Counted from the first letter of the stretch, positions 25,809 through 36,734 are shown. The stretch is DNA of 64,000 bases from Rahnella laticis (GCF_015644585.1 NZ_JADOBI010000012.1:92662-156661), one strand, 5' to 3'. Numbers and translations are program-made. The notes: generated from the sequence alone by a model not told the origin.

Positions 25809-26753
25809 ATGACCGTCATCACCTCATCCCCTTTGTTATCGGAAGCGCAGGAACGGGCTCTGGGCAACGTGAATGCTTTGTATCAGTTGCCGGATATGCA
25901 TGACGCGGCAGTTTCAGGCGTCAGGCTGCGTTTCGGGCTGATTGCTGACCCGCAATACGCCGATGCCGATGTACAAAAAGAGCGTCATTACCGCAACAGC
26001 CTGAATAAACTGGCGACCGCTATAAATGAGCTGAATGATTTAAAGCTCGATTTCGTGGTTACGCTGGGCGACCTGGTGGATCGCGACTGGAGCAGTTATC
26101 AGGCGGTGCTGGCGCGGTACGAGGCGTTGCGCCATCCGCACGCCGTGCTCATTGGTAACCACGATGCGCAGGTGATTTCCCAACATCTGGCGGCGCAGTC
26201 TCCAGCGCTGGGATTGCCGAAAAGCTATTACCAGTTCAGCCTGCCGGGCTTTCGTTTTCTGGTCATTGACGGCAACGACGTCAGTTTGTACTGCAATCAT
26301 GCCAACGGCGAAGACCGTCAGCTGGCAGAATTTATGCTCGATGAACTGACTGAATGCCAGCAGTCGCAGGCGCAGCCGTGGAACGGCGCGGTAGGGCGTA
26401 AACAGCTGGAATGGATTGAGCAAAACCTGAAACAGGCGCGTGCGCAGGGCGAAACGGTGCTGGTGTTCGGCCATTACCCGCTGACGCCGGTGAACACGCA
26501 TAACCTGTGGAACTGCGAAACGCTGGTGGAATTGCTATGCCGCTATAACGTGCGCGCGTATTTCGCCGGGCACGATCACCGCGGGGGGTATGACCGCGTG
26601 GAAAACACCGATTTTATTACGCTTAAAGGCATGGTGGACGGGGAAAGCAGCCTGCCATTTTCATCCGTCACGCTGACCGGCGAAGTGCTGACAATCACGG
26701 GATACGGGCCGGAAATCAGCAGGGTGTTGAGCCGCCAGGTTGAGTCTCTGTAA
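25809..26753 (+). CDS. Metallophosphoesterase, ADPRM-like (ADP-ribose/CDP-alcohol diphosphatase type)
   Basis: Calcineurin-like phosphoesterase of 314 residues. Metal ligands are in LIADPQYADAD (Asp, replacing DxH with DxQ), VVTLGDLVDRDW (GDxxD), LIGNHDAQV (GNHD), VLVFGHYPL (GHxP) and YFAGHDHRGGY (GHxH). The DxQ first motif and the following RHYRNSL segment match the manganese-dependent ADP-ribose/CDP-alcohol diphosphatase group. No signal peptide, so it acts in the cytoplasm after import. With the UgpABCE-like importer it would release a phosphate monoester or alcohol from an imported phosphodiester or CDP-alcohol. That pairing is inference; the substrate is open. Confidence 0.85.
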   Translation: MTVITSSPLLSEAQERALGNVNALYQLPDMHDAAVSGVRLRFGLIADPQYADADVQKERHYRNSLNKLATAINELNDLKLDFVVTLGDLVDRDWSSYQAVLARYEALRHPHAVLIGNHDAQVISQHLAAQSPALGLPKSYYQFSLPGFRFLVIDGNDVSLYCNHANGEDRQLAEFMLDELTECQQSQAQPWNGAVGRKQLEWIEQNLKQARAQGETVLVFGHYPLTPVNTHNLWNCETLVELLCRYNVRAYFAGHDHRGGYDRVENTDFITLKGMVDGESSLPFSSVTLTGEVLTITGYGPEISRVLSRQVESL

Positions 26754-26760
26754 CAAGCAA

Positions 26761-26782
26761 AAAGCCCGCCGTAGCGGGCTTT
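26761..26782. terminator. Bidirectional terminator
   Basis: AAAGCCCGCC GTA GCGGGCTTT forms a strong stem with A and T tails on both sides. It lies between the convergent phosphoesterase and ldhA genes and can serve both. Confidence 0.85.
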
Positions 26783-26798
26783 GAACATTATGACAGGG

Positions 26799-27791
26799 CT
26801 ACGCCGTCAGCAGGTTCGGGCAGTTTTGCCCTTTGGTCAGCTGATCAATGTTCATCAGCGTGGTTTCAGAAATGCTGGTCAGCGCGTCACTGGTCAGGAA
26901 TGCCTGATGGCCGGTGAACAGCACGTTGTGGCATGAAGACAGGCGGCGGAAAACGTCGTCGAGGATGACTTCGTTTGAGTTGTCCTCGAAGAACAAATCG
27001 CGCTCGTTTTCATACACGTCCATACCCAGCGCGCCGATTTTCTGTTTTTTCAGCGCGTCAATGGCGGCTGTCGCGTCCAGCAAAGCGCCGCGGCTGGTGT
27101 TCACGATCATCACGCCGTCTTTCATTTTGGCAAAGGACTGAGCGTTGAGCAGATGGTGGTTTTCCGGCGTCAGCGGGCAGTGCAGGGAAATTACGTCGGA
27201 TTCTGCGTAAAGCGTATCCAGATCGACATATTCTGCGCCCAGTTCCAGCGCAAGCGGGCTTGGATACGGGTCAAAAGCCAGGATCCGCATTCCAAAACCT
27301 TTCAGAATACGCATCGTTGCCACGCCGATTTTACCGGTGCCGATGATACCGGCGGTGCGCTGGTACATGTTAAAACCAATCAGCCCTTCGAGTGAGAAGT
27401 TGGCTTCGCGGGTGCGCTGATAAGCACGGTGAATGTGGCGGTTAAGACACATCATCATGCCGACGGTGTGTTCTGCGACGGCTTCCGGTGAATAGGCCGG
27501 AACGCGCACAACGGAAATGCCCAGTTCTTTCGCCGCCTCAAGATCGACGTTGTTAAAGCCCGCGCAGCGCAACGCCAGCGTTTTTATCCCCAGAGAAGCC
27601 AGTTCCTGCAACACTTCGCGGCTGCCGTCATCATTGACGAAAATACAGACGGCATCTGCACCGGCTGCGGTTTTTGCAGTTTGCGGGGACAGCAGAAAAT
27701 CGAAAAATTCCAGTTCATAGCCATAATGTTCATTGACCAGTTCCAGATATTTCCGGTCGTAATTTTTAGTACTGTAGACAGCCACTTTCAT
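26799..27791 (-). CDS. ldhA: NAD-dependent D-lactate dehydrogenase
   Basis: Fermentative D-lactate dehydrogenase, reducing pyruvate with NADH; 330 residues, the usual length. N-terminus MKVAVYSTKNYDRKYLE; NAD-binding GIIGTGKIGVATMRIL; catalytic Arg in VNTSRGALLD, Glu in the MDVYENE stretch and His in NVLFTGHQAFLT. I start at 27791, the family start; the frame runs 57 codons further upstream without likeness to the family. As in E. coli it is divergent from ydbH. Cytoplasmic, active in anaerobic mixed-acid fermentation. Confidence 0.96.
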   Translation of the reverse strand: MKVAVYSTKNYDRKYLELVNEHYGYELEFFDFLLSPQTAKTAAGADAVCIFVNDDGSREVLQELASLGIKTLALRCAGFNNVDLEAAKELGISVVRVPAYSPEAVAEHTVGMMMCLNRHIHRAYQRTREANFSLEGLIGFNMYQRTAGIIGTGKIGVATMRILKGFGMRILAFDPYPSPLALELGAEYVDLDTLYAESDVISLHCPLTPENHHLLNAQSFAKMKDGVMIVNTSRGALLDATAAIDALKKQKIGALGMDVYENERDLFFEDNSNEVILDDVFRRLSSCHNVLFTGHQAFLTSDALTSISETTLMNIDQLTKGQNCPNLLTA

Positions 27792-28028
27792 GGTGTTTCT
27801 CCGCAGTGAGTTTGAATCTCTGGCGAAATCGTTTCCGACTGTTTTATAAGGAATAAACATTTTCAGAAACAATTCGCAATATGCCACCAAACTAACAGAG
27901 CATCGGGGTGCCGACAATTTTTCCTGTGCTATTTGGGTGCCGGATACTGGTATTTCAACCATCAGTTGTTACGATAATTATGATATCTTGCGGGCGGTCA
28001 GACGATTAAGTGCAAAACAAGGCAAGTC

Positions 28029-30755
28029 ATGAGGAACGGACTGAAGAGAAGCGCGCAAATTATCCTGAGTATAGTGGTGATTCTCGCGCTGCTGATGTGG
28101 GGGTTATGGAAAACGGTGCCGCGCTGGCTGCCACCGGTTGCCAGCCACTGGCTCCCGAAAGGAACACAACTGACGCTCAGCGGTGCGCCGCACTGGTCGG
28201 ACGGCGTGTTGCAATTGCCGGGGCTGCGTTATTCCGCCGGTGAATGCCAGCTTGCGACTGCGGAAAATGCACGCCTGAGCAAAGAAGCCGGTCACTGGGC
28301 GCTCAATATTGATGCGCTGAAAGTCGATACTGCCTGTCTGGCGCAACTGCCAAAAAGTGACACCTCATCGCCGCTCTCCGTGGCGGATTTACAACATCTG
28401 CTGCCCGACGGGCGCGTCAACGTGACGCAACTTTCCGTTACGCCCTGGCAGCGTTATGCGGGGCAGGTTCAGCTCAGCAGCGAAGGCGGCGTACAGCATC
28501 TGACCGTGAGCGGCGACGCGCTGAAACTCGACGCCGTACTCGGTGCCGACCGTACGCTGGCGATCCATTCGTTCAGCCTGATCCCACCCGGCAGCGAACA
28601 ACCTGTCACGCTCAGCGGCAAACTGCTTCTGCCCGCCACGTTCGATCAGCTGCCGGAGTCCGGCGAGCTTCATGCAGAAATTCAAACCGCGCAGGTTCCA
28701 TCTCCGCTGGACATTATTCTCAGCTGGCAGGCAACGGAAGGCCAAATCACGCTGACGGAAAAAGACAGCGATAAGCCGCTGGCGATGCTGCCGTGGAAAC
28801 TCAATGGCAATGCATTGCAGATTTCACAAGGGCAATGGCGCTGGCCGTATGCCGCGCAGCCGCTGGCCGGTGGTGTTAACCTGACGCTCAGCGACTGGTC
28901 ACCGGCGTTTGATCAGACCAATATCACCGCACGTCTTAACGTACTGACGCAGGGCCACAACGGTAAAGCCAACGTGGTGCTGAGCATGGGGCCGGGGCGC
29001 ATCGGGCTGCTCGACAGCAATTTAGGTTTCCGGCTGACCGGGCAGGCGAATTTGCAGGCCACTTCTCTGAGCGCCTCATTGCCCGGCGAACTGAGCGGTT
29101 CCGTGCTTAACCCGACGCTGTTACTGCGCAGCGGTTCACTGTTGCGCGCGTGGGGAAAACCGACGCCGGAGCTGACCATCACCGACGCACGCTGGCCGCT
29201 GGCGGGCGTGAAAGTGTCGGCGCAGGGCGTCAGCGGGCCGTTGCAGGCGATTCTGAAAGCCAGTCACCGCTTCTGGGGTAAATTCGATCTGCACCTCAGC
29301 GGCAAATCGCAGGAATTCTGGCCGGACGCCGGGCAGTGGGATTTCAACTACTGGGGTAACGGGCATCTGCCGCCGCTTAACGGCCGCTGGGATATGTCCG
29401 GCAAAGGGCAATGGCACGATAACCGGATCAGCATTAACAGCCTTTCGACCGGTTTCGACCGTCTGCACTATGGCCTGGTCGACGTGGAAGCGCCGCGCCT
29501 GACGCTGGATAAACCCCTGGTCTGGCTGCGCCCTCCGGCTGCGCGATTCAAACCGCAATATCCTGATTTACCGACAGTATTCAAAGGCGACATCAAATTG
29601 GTGGCGAAGAAAATTGCGCTCACCAACGGCGGTTATCTGCCGCCTGCGACGCTGGTATTGCAGCTCAGCGGCGACAGCCCGGATCGTTTTGGCATGCGCG
29701 GTATGCTGGACGCCAGACCGATTGGCCCTATCCGGCTGACCGGACGCTGGGACGGTGAGCGTCTGCGCGGCGAAGCCTGGTGGCCGAAGCAGCAACTGAC
29801 GTCTTTCCAGACGCTGCTGACGCCAGATCTCAACATCAAACTGCGCGACGGGAGTTTCTACGCCCAGTCGGCGTTTTCCGCCGCACGGGGTCAGGGTTTT
29901 GTCGCCGGTGGTCACTGGGTGGTGAAAAATGGCGGGCTGTGGATGAAAGACGGCGACCTGAGCGGGCTGGATTTCAGTCTGCCGTATCGTTTGCAGGATT
30001 CCGTCTGGCAGCTCGGCGTGAAAAAGCCCGTTACGCTGCGTATTGGCGAGGTGAATAATCTGGTGGCGATGAAAAATATCACCGCCGATTTACAGGGACA
30101 TTATCCGTGGAGCGAAAACAAACCGCTGACGCTCACCAATCTGGGCGTGGATATGCTACGCGGGCATCTGAGCCTGTCGGCGCTGAGAATGCCGCAACAC
30201 GATGCGGCGGTGCTGAAACTGGAAAAAATCAATCTCAGCGAGCTGTTTACGGCGCTGAAACCCAAACAACTGGCGATGTCCGGCGTGATTTACGGCGAAC
30301 TGCCGCTGTTTGTTGAGAATCCGAAATGGATCATTCAGAACGGGTGGATCAAAAATGACGGCGGCCTGACGCTGCGTCTGGATCCGCAATTTGCCGATGC
30401 AATGGCCAGCGGTAATTTCGCCAATAAAATGGTGGTGAGTCTGTTGCGTTACATGGAAATCAGCCGCTCCGACGCGCAGGTCAGCCTCGATAATCTGGGC
30501 ATGCTGACGATGGCGGCGAAAGTCGACGGCGTGAATTACACCGACACGACTCACGGCGGCGATAAGGAAAAGCGCGAAATCGTGCTCAATTACACCCATC
30601 AGGAAAACATTTACCAGCTGTGGCGCAGTTTGCGTTTTGGCGACAACCTTCAGGACTGGCTGCAACAGGAGGTGTCATTGCCTGCTGATGCGCTGTCGAA
30701 AGGTCCGGTTTCTGCCGGACAGAAAAAGGAACAAACAGTGAGGAAGGAACAATGA
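28029..30755 (+). CDS. ydbH: AsmA-like intermembrane phospholipid transport protein YdbH
   Basis: Large AsmA-like protein of 908 residues (E. coli YdbH is slightly shorter). One N-terminal span (about 11-30) anchors it in the inner membrane. The long periplasmic part is rich in beta-strands, as expected for a hydrophobic groove that bridges to the outer membrane. It acts redundantly with TamB and YhdP in moving glycerophospholipids outward. The stop overlaps the ynbE start by four bases, and YnbE is reported to extend the YdbH groove at the outer membrane. Gene order ydbH-ynbE-ydbL is the same as in E. coli. Confidence 0.95.
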   Translation: MRNGLKRSAQIILSIVVILALLMWGLWKTVPRWLPPVASHWLPKGTQLTLSGAPHWSDGVLQLPGLRYSAGECQLATAENARLSKEAGHWALNIDALKVDTACLAQLPKSDTSSPLSVADLQHLLPDGRVNVTQLSVTPWQRYAGQVQLSSEGGVQHLTVSGDALKLDAVLGADRTLAIHSFSLIPPGSEQPVTLSGKLLLPATFDQLPESGELHAEIQTAQVPSPLDIILSWQATEGQITLTEKDSDKPLAMLPWKLNGNALQISQGQWRWPYAAQPLAGGVNLTLSDWSPAFDQTNITARLNVLTQGHNGKANVVLSMGPGRIGLLDSNLGFRLTGQANLQATSLSASLPGELSGSVLNPTLLLRSGSLLRAWGKPTPELTITDARWPLAGVKVSAQGVSGPLQAILKASHRFWGKFDLHLSGKSQEFWPDAGQWDFNYWGNGHLPPLNGRWDMSGKGQWHDNRISINSLSTGFDRLHYGLVDVEAPRLTLDKPLVWLRPPAARFKPQYPDLPTVFKGDIKLVAKKIALTNGGYLPPATLVLQLSGDSPDRFGMRGMLDARPIGPIRLTGRWDGERLRGEAWWPKQQLTSFQTLLTPDLNIKLRDGSFYAQSAFSAARGQGFVAGGHWVVKNGGLWMKDGDLSGLDFSLPYRLQDSVWQLGVKKPVTLRIGEVNNLVAMKNITADLQGHYPWSENKPLTLTNLGVDMLRGHLSLSALRMPQHDAAVLKLEKINLSELFTALKPKQLAMSGVIYGELPLFVENPKWIIQNGWIKNDGGLTLRLDPQFADAMASGNFANKMVVSLLRYMEISRSDAQVSLDNLGMLTMAAKVDGVNYTDTTHGGDKEKREIVLNYTHQENIYQLWRSLRFGDNLQDWLQQEVSLPADALSKGPVSAGQKKEQTVRKEQ

Positions 30756-30946
30756 AACTGCGACTCGTCGGGCCATCTCTGGCGCTCAGCGTGATGATGC
30801 TCAGCGGCTGTGTTCCGCGCATCGAACTGGCGGCGCCGAAAGAGCCGATCACGATAAACATGAACGTTAAAATCGAGCATGAAATTCATATCAAAGTTGA
30901 CAAGGATGTCGAGAACCTGCTGAAAAATCAAAGCGATTTGTTCTAG
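30752..30946 (+). CDS. ynbE: Small outer-membrane lipoprotein YnbE
   Basis: Lipoprotein of 64 residues: a signal peptide ends in the lipobox LSGC (Cys20), followed by a short strand-forming segment PITINMNVKIEHEIHIKVD. YnbE forms the outer-membrane end of the YdbH bridge by beta-strand addition. It is translationally coupled to ydbH and precedes ydbL by eight bases. Confidence 0.94.
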   Translation: MKLRLVGPSLALSVMMLSGCVPRIELAAPKEPITINMNVKIEHEIHIKVDKDVENLLKNQSDLF

Positions 30947-30954
30947 GAGCCTGT

Positions 30955-31293
30955 ATGTCCGGAGTATTGTTCAAAAGATTCAGCCTGATGATCCTGGCCA
31001 GCGGATTACTGTTTTGTAGCCAGGCTTTTGCGTTAACGCTCAATGAAGCCAAACAGCAGGGGCGCGTGGGCGAAACGCTTTCCGGCTATCTGGCGCCCGT
31101 GAAGCAGGATGCAGAAAGCGTCGCGCTGGCGGCAAAAATCAACGATGCGCGCAAACAGCAATATCAGCAGGTGGCGCAGGATAATAACGTCAGCACCGAC
31201 GACGTCGCCAGGCTCGCCGGGCAAAAACTGGTCGCCAGAGCCGCAACAGGTGAGTACGTGCGCGGCATAAACGGGAAGTGGTTGCAGAAGTAA
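30955..31293 (+). CDS. ydbL: Periplasmic YdbL, DUF1318 protein
   Basis: Periplasmic protein of 112 residues with a signal peptide (cleavage near SQAFA-LTLNEAK). The GRVGETLSGYLAPV and DARKQQYQQVAQDNNVS segments are characteristic of the YdbL family. It is the third member of the conserved operon and is thought to help YnbE avoid aggregation or control its assembly with YdbH. Shine-Dalgarno AGGAG. Confidence 0.93.
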   Translation: MSGVLFKRFSLMILASGLLFCSQAFALTLNEAKQQGRVGETLSGYLAPVKQDAESVALAAKINDARKQQYQQVAQDNNVSTDDVARLAGQKLVARAATGEYVRGINGKWLQK

Positions 31294-31310
31294 CCCGGAA
31301 ATTAAGGCAT

Positions 31311-31335
31311 AAAAAAAGCGCGCCATTCGGCGCGC
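31311..31335 (-). terminator. Terminator of azoR (possibly shared)
   Basis: GCGCGCC AT TC GGCGCGC stem at 31318-31335 with seven T residues on the minus strand (A run 31311-31317). It is well placed for azoR. On the plus strand it follows ydbL by about 25 bases but lacks a T run. Confidence 0.8.
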
Positions 31336-31414
31336 AAGTGCTTTATCACAACATCATCTGAGCGGGTCTGAAAGATTCTAAAGTGAATGATGGCTCAGAT
31401 TGTGATAACAGATG

Positions 31415-32456
<1,042 letters not shown>

Positions 32457-35400
32457 GTGAAATCACCGCTCGCGGCATTATCAGCGCAGTTAGACGGGCT
32501 GATGCTACGTGACCGGCAACGCCTGCAACGTCGTTTGCAGGGTGCCAAAAAGACTTTTGATCAGAACACCAACCCTCAGGCCGTTGAAGCATTAACGGCT
32601 GAGCTTCAGAACGCCATTTCCGAAAGCCTGAAGAAAGTCACTGCCCGTGAAGCATCGCGGCCAAAAATCAGCTATCCGGCAAATCTGCCGGTCAGCCAGA
32701 AAAAAGATGACATCTTTAAGGCCATCCGCGACCACCAGGTGGTGATTGTCGCCGGTGAGACCGGTTCCGGTAAAACCACGCAGATCCCGAAAATCTGTAT
32801 GGAACTCGGGCGCGGCATTAAAGGGGTGATCGGGCATACGCAGCCACGCCGTCTGGCGGCGCGTACTGTCGCCAACCGTATCGCCGATGAGCTGGATACC
32901 ACGCTCGGCAATACCGTCGGTTATAAAGTCCGATTTAACGATCAGGTCAGCGATAACACGCTGGTGAAGCTGATGACCGACGGTATTCTGCTGGCGGAGA
33001 TCCAGCAGGATCGCATGCTGATGCAGTACGACACGCTGATCATCGATGAAGCCCACGAACGTAGTCTCAACATCGACTTTATACTCGGTTATCTGCGCCA
33101 GTTGTTGCCAAAACGCCCGGATCTGAAAGTCATTATTACGTCTGCGACTATCGATCCGCAGCGGTTCTCCCGGCACTTTAATAATGCGCCGATCATTGAA
33201 GTTTCCGGCCGTACCTACCCGGTTGACGTGCGTTATCGCCCGATTGTGGATGATGCGGACGACGTTGACCGCGACCAGTTGCAGGCGATTTTCGACGCTG
33301 TGGATGAACTGGGTCGCGAAAGCATGGGCGATATCCTGATCTTCATGAGCGGTGAACGAGAGATTCGTGATACCGCCGATGCGCTGAACCGCCTGGACTT
33401 GCCGCATACCGAGATCTTACCGCTGTACGCGCGGCTGTCGAACAGCGAACAGAACCGCGTGTTCCAGTCACACGCCGGCCGCCGTATCGTTCTGGCGACC
33501 AACGTCGCGGAAACCTCGCTGACCGTGCCGGGCATCAAATATGTGATTGACCCCGGCACCGCGCGTATCAGCCGTTACAGTTTCCGTACCAAAGTGCAGC
33601 GCCTGCCGATTGAGCCGGTTTCTCAGGCTTCGGCTAATCAGCGTAAAGGCCGTTGCGGACGTGTTTCCGAAGGTATCTGTATCCGTCTGTATTCGGAGCA
33701 GGATTTCCTGTCGCGCCCTGAATTTACCGATCCAGAAATTCTGCGTACCAACTTAGCCTCCGTTATTTTGCAAATGACGTCGCTGGGGCTGGGCGATATC
33801 GCGGCATTCCCGTTTGTGGAAGCGCCGGACAAACGCAATATTCAGGACGGCGTGCGCCTGCTCGAAGAGCTGAACGCCATCAATAACGCGGTCGATGGCC
33901 GTTACTCGCTGACGCCGCTGGGCCGCCAGCTGGCGCAGTTGCCGGTCGATCCGCGTCTGGCGCGTATGGTGCTGGAAGCGCAGAAAAACGGCTGCGTGCG
34001 TGAAGTGATGATCATCACCGCCGCGCTGTCGATTCAGGATCCGCGTGAGCGTCCGATGGATAAACAGCAGGCGTCAGATGAAAAACATCGCCGGTTTGCG
34101 GATAAAGATTCTGATTTCCTGGCGTTCGTGAATTTGTGGGATCACCTGAAAGTGCAGCAAAAAGAGCTGTCTTCGGCGCAGTTCCGCAAGCTTTGCCGCA
34201 GTGACTTCCTCAACTATCTGCGCGTGCGTGAGTGGCAGGATATTTACACTCAGCTGCGTCAGGTGGTGAAAGAACTCGGGCTGCCGGTAAACAGTGAACC
34301 GGCGGAATACCGTGAGGTGCATTGTGCATTGCTGACCGGTTTGCTGTCGCATATCGGGCAGAAAGACGCGGATAAACAGGAATATACCGGCGCGCGTAAC
34401 GCCCGTTTCGCGGTGTTCCCGGGTTCCGGTTTATTCAAAAAACCGCCGAAATGGGTGATGGTGGCCGAACTTGTCGAAACCAGCCGCCTGTGGGGGCGTA
34501 TCGCCGCCCGCATTGAGCCGGAATGGATTGAGCCTCTGGCGCAACATCTGGCGAAAAGTAGTTACAGCGAACCGCACTGGGAAAAAGCTCAGGGTGCGGT
34601 GATGGCGACGGAAAAGGTCACGCTGTACGGCCTGCCGATTGTGGCTGCCCGCCGGGTGAATTACGGAACGATCGATCCGGTGGTCTCGCGCGAGCTGTTC
34701 ATCCGCCATGCGCTGGTGGAAGGCGACTGGCAGACGCGTCATGCGTTTTTCCGCGCCAATTTGCGCCTGCGTACCGAAGTCGAAGAGCTGGAACACAAAT
34801 CACGTCGCCGCGATATTCTGGTCGATGACGAGACGCTGTTCCTGTTCTACGAACAGCGCATCGGGCAGGAAGTGGTGTCGGCGAAGCACTTCGATACGTG
34901 GTGGAAAAAGCAGCCGCAGGACAGCCTGAATTTCGAAAAAAGCATGCTGATCAAAGAGGGCGCAGGCAACATCAGCGCCCATGATTACCCGAATTTCTGG
35001 CATCAGGGCAATCTCAAACTGCGCGTGACTTACCAGTTTGAGCCGGGCACCGACGCCGATGGCGTCACGGTGCATATCCCGTTGCCGCTGCTCAATCAGG
35101 TGAGCGAGGAAGGGTTCGACTGGCAGATCCCCGGCATTCGCCGTGAGCTGATTATGGCGCTGATCAAGTCATTGCCTAAACCGGTTCGCCGCAATTTTGT
35201 GCCTGCGCCAAATTATGCCGATGCGCTGCTCGGACGCATCAAACCGTTCGAAATGCCGCTGCTTGATGCGATGGAAAAAGAGCTGCGAAAGATGAGCGGT
35301 GTGACCATCGACCGCGAAGACTGGCATCTGGATCAGGTGCCCGATCATCTCAAAATGACGTTCCGCATTGTTGATGAGAAAAACAAAACGCTGCGCGAAA

Positions 35401-36350
35401 GCAAGGACCTGACAGCGCTGAAGTCTGGCCTGAAAGAGCAGGTTCAGCAGACGCTTTCTGCGGTGGCCGATGACGGTATCGAACAGCGAGATTTGCATGT
35501 CTGGAGTTTCGGCACGCTGCCGGAACGCTACGAGCAAAAGCGCGGCGGTTATGAAGTGAAAGCGTATCCGGCGATTGTCGATGAGAAAGACAGCGTGGCG
35601 ATCCGCCTGTTTGACAGCGAACTTGAACAGCAACAGGCGATGCTTACCGGGATGCGGCGTTTACTGCTGCTGAATATTCCGTCGCCGGTGAAATACCTGC
35701 ATGAAAAGCTGCCGAACAAAGCCAAGCTGGGGCTGTATTTCAACCCTTACGGCAAAGTGCTGGATCTGATTGACGACTGTATTTCCTGCGGTATCGATAA
35801 ACTGATCGCGGAATCCGGCGGGCTGGTGTGGCGCGAGGAAGATTTCGCGAAGCTCCACGAGCATGTGCGCGCCAATCTCAATGACACCGTGGTGCAAATC
35901 GCGATTCAGGTTGAGCAGATCCTGACGACGGTCTTTAACATCAATAAACGGCTGAAAGGGCGGATTGATATCACGATGGCACTGGCGCTTTCTGATATTA
36001 AAGCGCAGATGTCCGGCCTGATTTATCGCGGGTTCGTCACACAAAACGGCTGGAAACGGCTGCCGGATACGTTGCGCTATTTGCAGGCTATCGAGCGGCG
36101 GATGGACAAGCTGGCGATGGACGCTCACCGCGACCGCGCGCAGATGCTGAAAGTCGAAAATATCCAGCAGCAGTGGCAGCAATGGCTGAACAAACTGCCG
36201 CCGGTTCGTCAGCAAAGCGAGGATGTGAAGGAAGTCCGCTGGATGATTGAAGAATTGCGCGTCAGTTATTTCGCCCAGCAGCTGGGCACGCCGTACCCGA
36301 TTTCAGATAAACGAATCTTGCAGACGATGGAACAGCTAGTCGGTAATTAA
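32457..36350 (+). CDS. hrpA: ATP-dependent RNA helicase HrpA
   Basis: DEAH-box RNA helicase of 1297 residues from the GTG start. Motif I GETGSGKTT, Ia TQPRRLAA, II DEAH, III SATI, V TNVAETSLTVPG and VI QRKGRCGR are all intact, followed by HA2 and OB-fold domains and the long C-terminal DUF3418 region. HrpA acts on RNA and helps resolve stalled or collided ribosomes. I prefer the GTG at 32457: it has an AAGGA site nine bases upstream and gives nearly the E. coli length. The upstream ATG at 32403 has no visible ribosome-binding site and adds 18 unrelated residues. Confidence 0.95.
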   Translation: MKSPLAALSAQLDGLMLRDRQRLQRRLQGAKKTFDQNTNPQAVEALTAELQNAISESLKKVTAREASRPKISYPANLPVSQKKDDIFKAIRDHQVVIVAGETGSGKTTQIPKICMELGRGIKGVIGHTQPRRLAARTVANRIADELDTTLGNTVGYKVRFNDQVSDNTLVKLMTDGILLAEIQQDRMLMQYDTLIIDEAHERSLNIDFILGYLRQLLPKRPDLKVIITSATIDPQRFSRHFNNAPIIEVSGRTYPVDVRYRPIVDDADDVDRDQLQAIFDAVDELGRESMGDILIFMSGEREIRDTADALNRLDLPHTEILPLYARLSNSEQNRVFQSHAGRRIVLATNVAETSLTVPGIKYVIDPGTARISRYSFRTKVQRLPIEPVSQASANQRKGRCGRVSEGICIRLYSEQDFLSRPEFTDPEILRTNLASVILQMTSLGLGDIAAFPFVEAPDKRNIQDGVRLLEELNAINNAVDGRYSLTPLGRQLAQLPVDPRLARMVLEAQKNGCVREVMIITAALSIQDPRERPMDKQQASDEKHRRFADKDSDFLAFVNLWDHLKVQQKELSSAQFRKLCRSDFLNYLRVREWQDIYTQLRQVVKELGLPVNSEPAEYREVHCALLTGLLSHIGQKDADKQEYTGARNARFAVFPGSGLFKKPPKWVMVAELVETSRLWGRIAARIEPEWIEPLAQHLAKSSYSEPHWEKAQGAVMATEKVTLYGLPIVAARRVNYGTIDPVVSRELFIRHALVEGDWQTRHAFFRANLRLRTEVEELEHKSRRRDILVDDETLFLFYEQRIGQEVVSAKHFDTWWKKQPQDSLNFEKSMLIKEGAGNISAHDYPNFWHQGNLKLRVTYQFEPGTDADGVTVHIPLPLLNQVSEEGFDWQIPGIRRELIMALIKSLPKPVRRNFVPAPNYADALLGRIKPFEMPLLDAMEKELRKMSGVTIDREDWHLDQVPDHLKMTFRIVDEKNKTLRESKDLTALKSGLKEQVQQTLSAVADDGIEQRDLHVWSFGTLPERYEQKRGGYEVKAYPAIVDEKDSVAIRLFDSELEQQQAMLTGMRRLLLLNIPSPVKYLHEKLPNKAKLGLYFNPYGKVLDLIDDCISCGIDKLIAESGGLVWREEDFAKLHEHVRANLNDTVVQIAIQVEQILTTVFNINKRLKGRIDITMALALSDIKAQMSGLIYRGFVTQNGWKRLPDTLRYLQAIERRMDKLAMDAHRDRAQMLKVENIQQQWQQWLNKLPPVRQQSEDVKEVRWMIEELRVSYFAQQLGTPYPISDKRILQTMEQLVGN

Positions 36351-36481
36351 TTATATTTATTGGCTTTAAAATTACCGGTTTTCCCTTAGTGGCACTCTGG
36401 GGTTGATGCCTCATATTCGGAATGCAACCCTGGTGAAAAGCTTAAAATTTCTGCTAATTTTGAAACGGGCTTATTACTAGG

Positions 36482-36688
36482 ATGAACATTGTGATCGATG
36501 AAAAAGAACAAACCGGATTAATTGGTCTGGCGATCGGCGCCGCTGTGATGGGGCTGATTTCCGGACAGAAACCCATAAACCGCGAAAGTCTGATTGAAGA
36601 ACTGCAAAAACTTGGCCGTCAGAAAGGTGACGGCGTTGAGGATGAAGTCTTCGTCAAGGCCGCGCAGCTGGTGAGTAAAGGGCTTTAA
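36482..36688 (+). CDS. Small conserved-type hypothetical protein
   Basis: A protein of 68 residues that I do not recognise. The N-terminal third is hydrophobic and glycine-rich (LIGLAIGAAVMGLISG), enough for one short membrane helix. The rest is charged and helical (SLIEELQKLGRQKGDGVEDEVFVKAAQLVSKGL). It lies 130 bases downstream of hrpA in the same direction, in a codon style like its neighbours. Its weak Shine-Dalgarno lowers confidence a little. It may be a small membrane-associated protein. Confidence 0.7.
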   Translation: MNIVIDEKEQTGLIGLAIGAAVMGLISGQKPINRESLIEELQKLGRQKGDGVEDEVFVKAAQLVSKGL

Positions 36689-36708
36689 ACTGTATCAGAT
36701 TGCAGGCG

Positions 36709-36734
36709 AAAAAAAGCCCGCAACCAGTGCGGGC
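36709..36734 (-). terminator. Rho-independent terminator, minus strand
   Basis: Stem GCCCGCA ACCA GTGCGGGC at 36716-36734 with seven T on the minus strand. It would end ydgD transcription about 170 bases after its stop. The hypothetical gene at 36482 converges on it. Confidence 0.7.
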
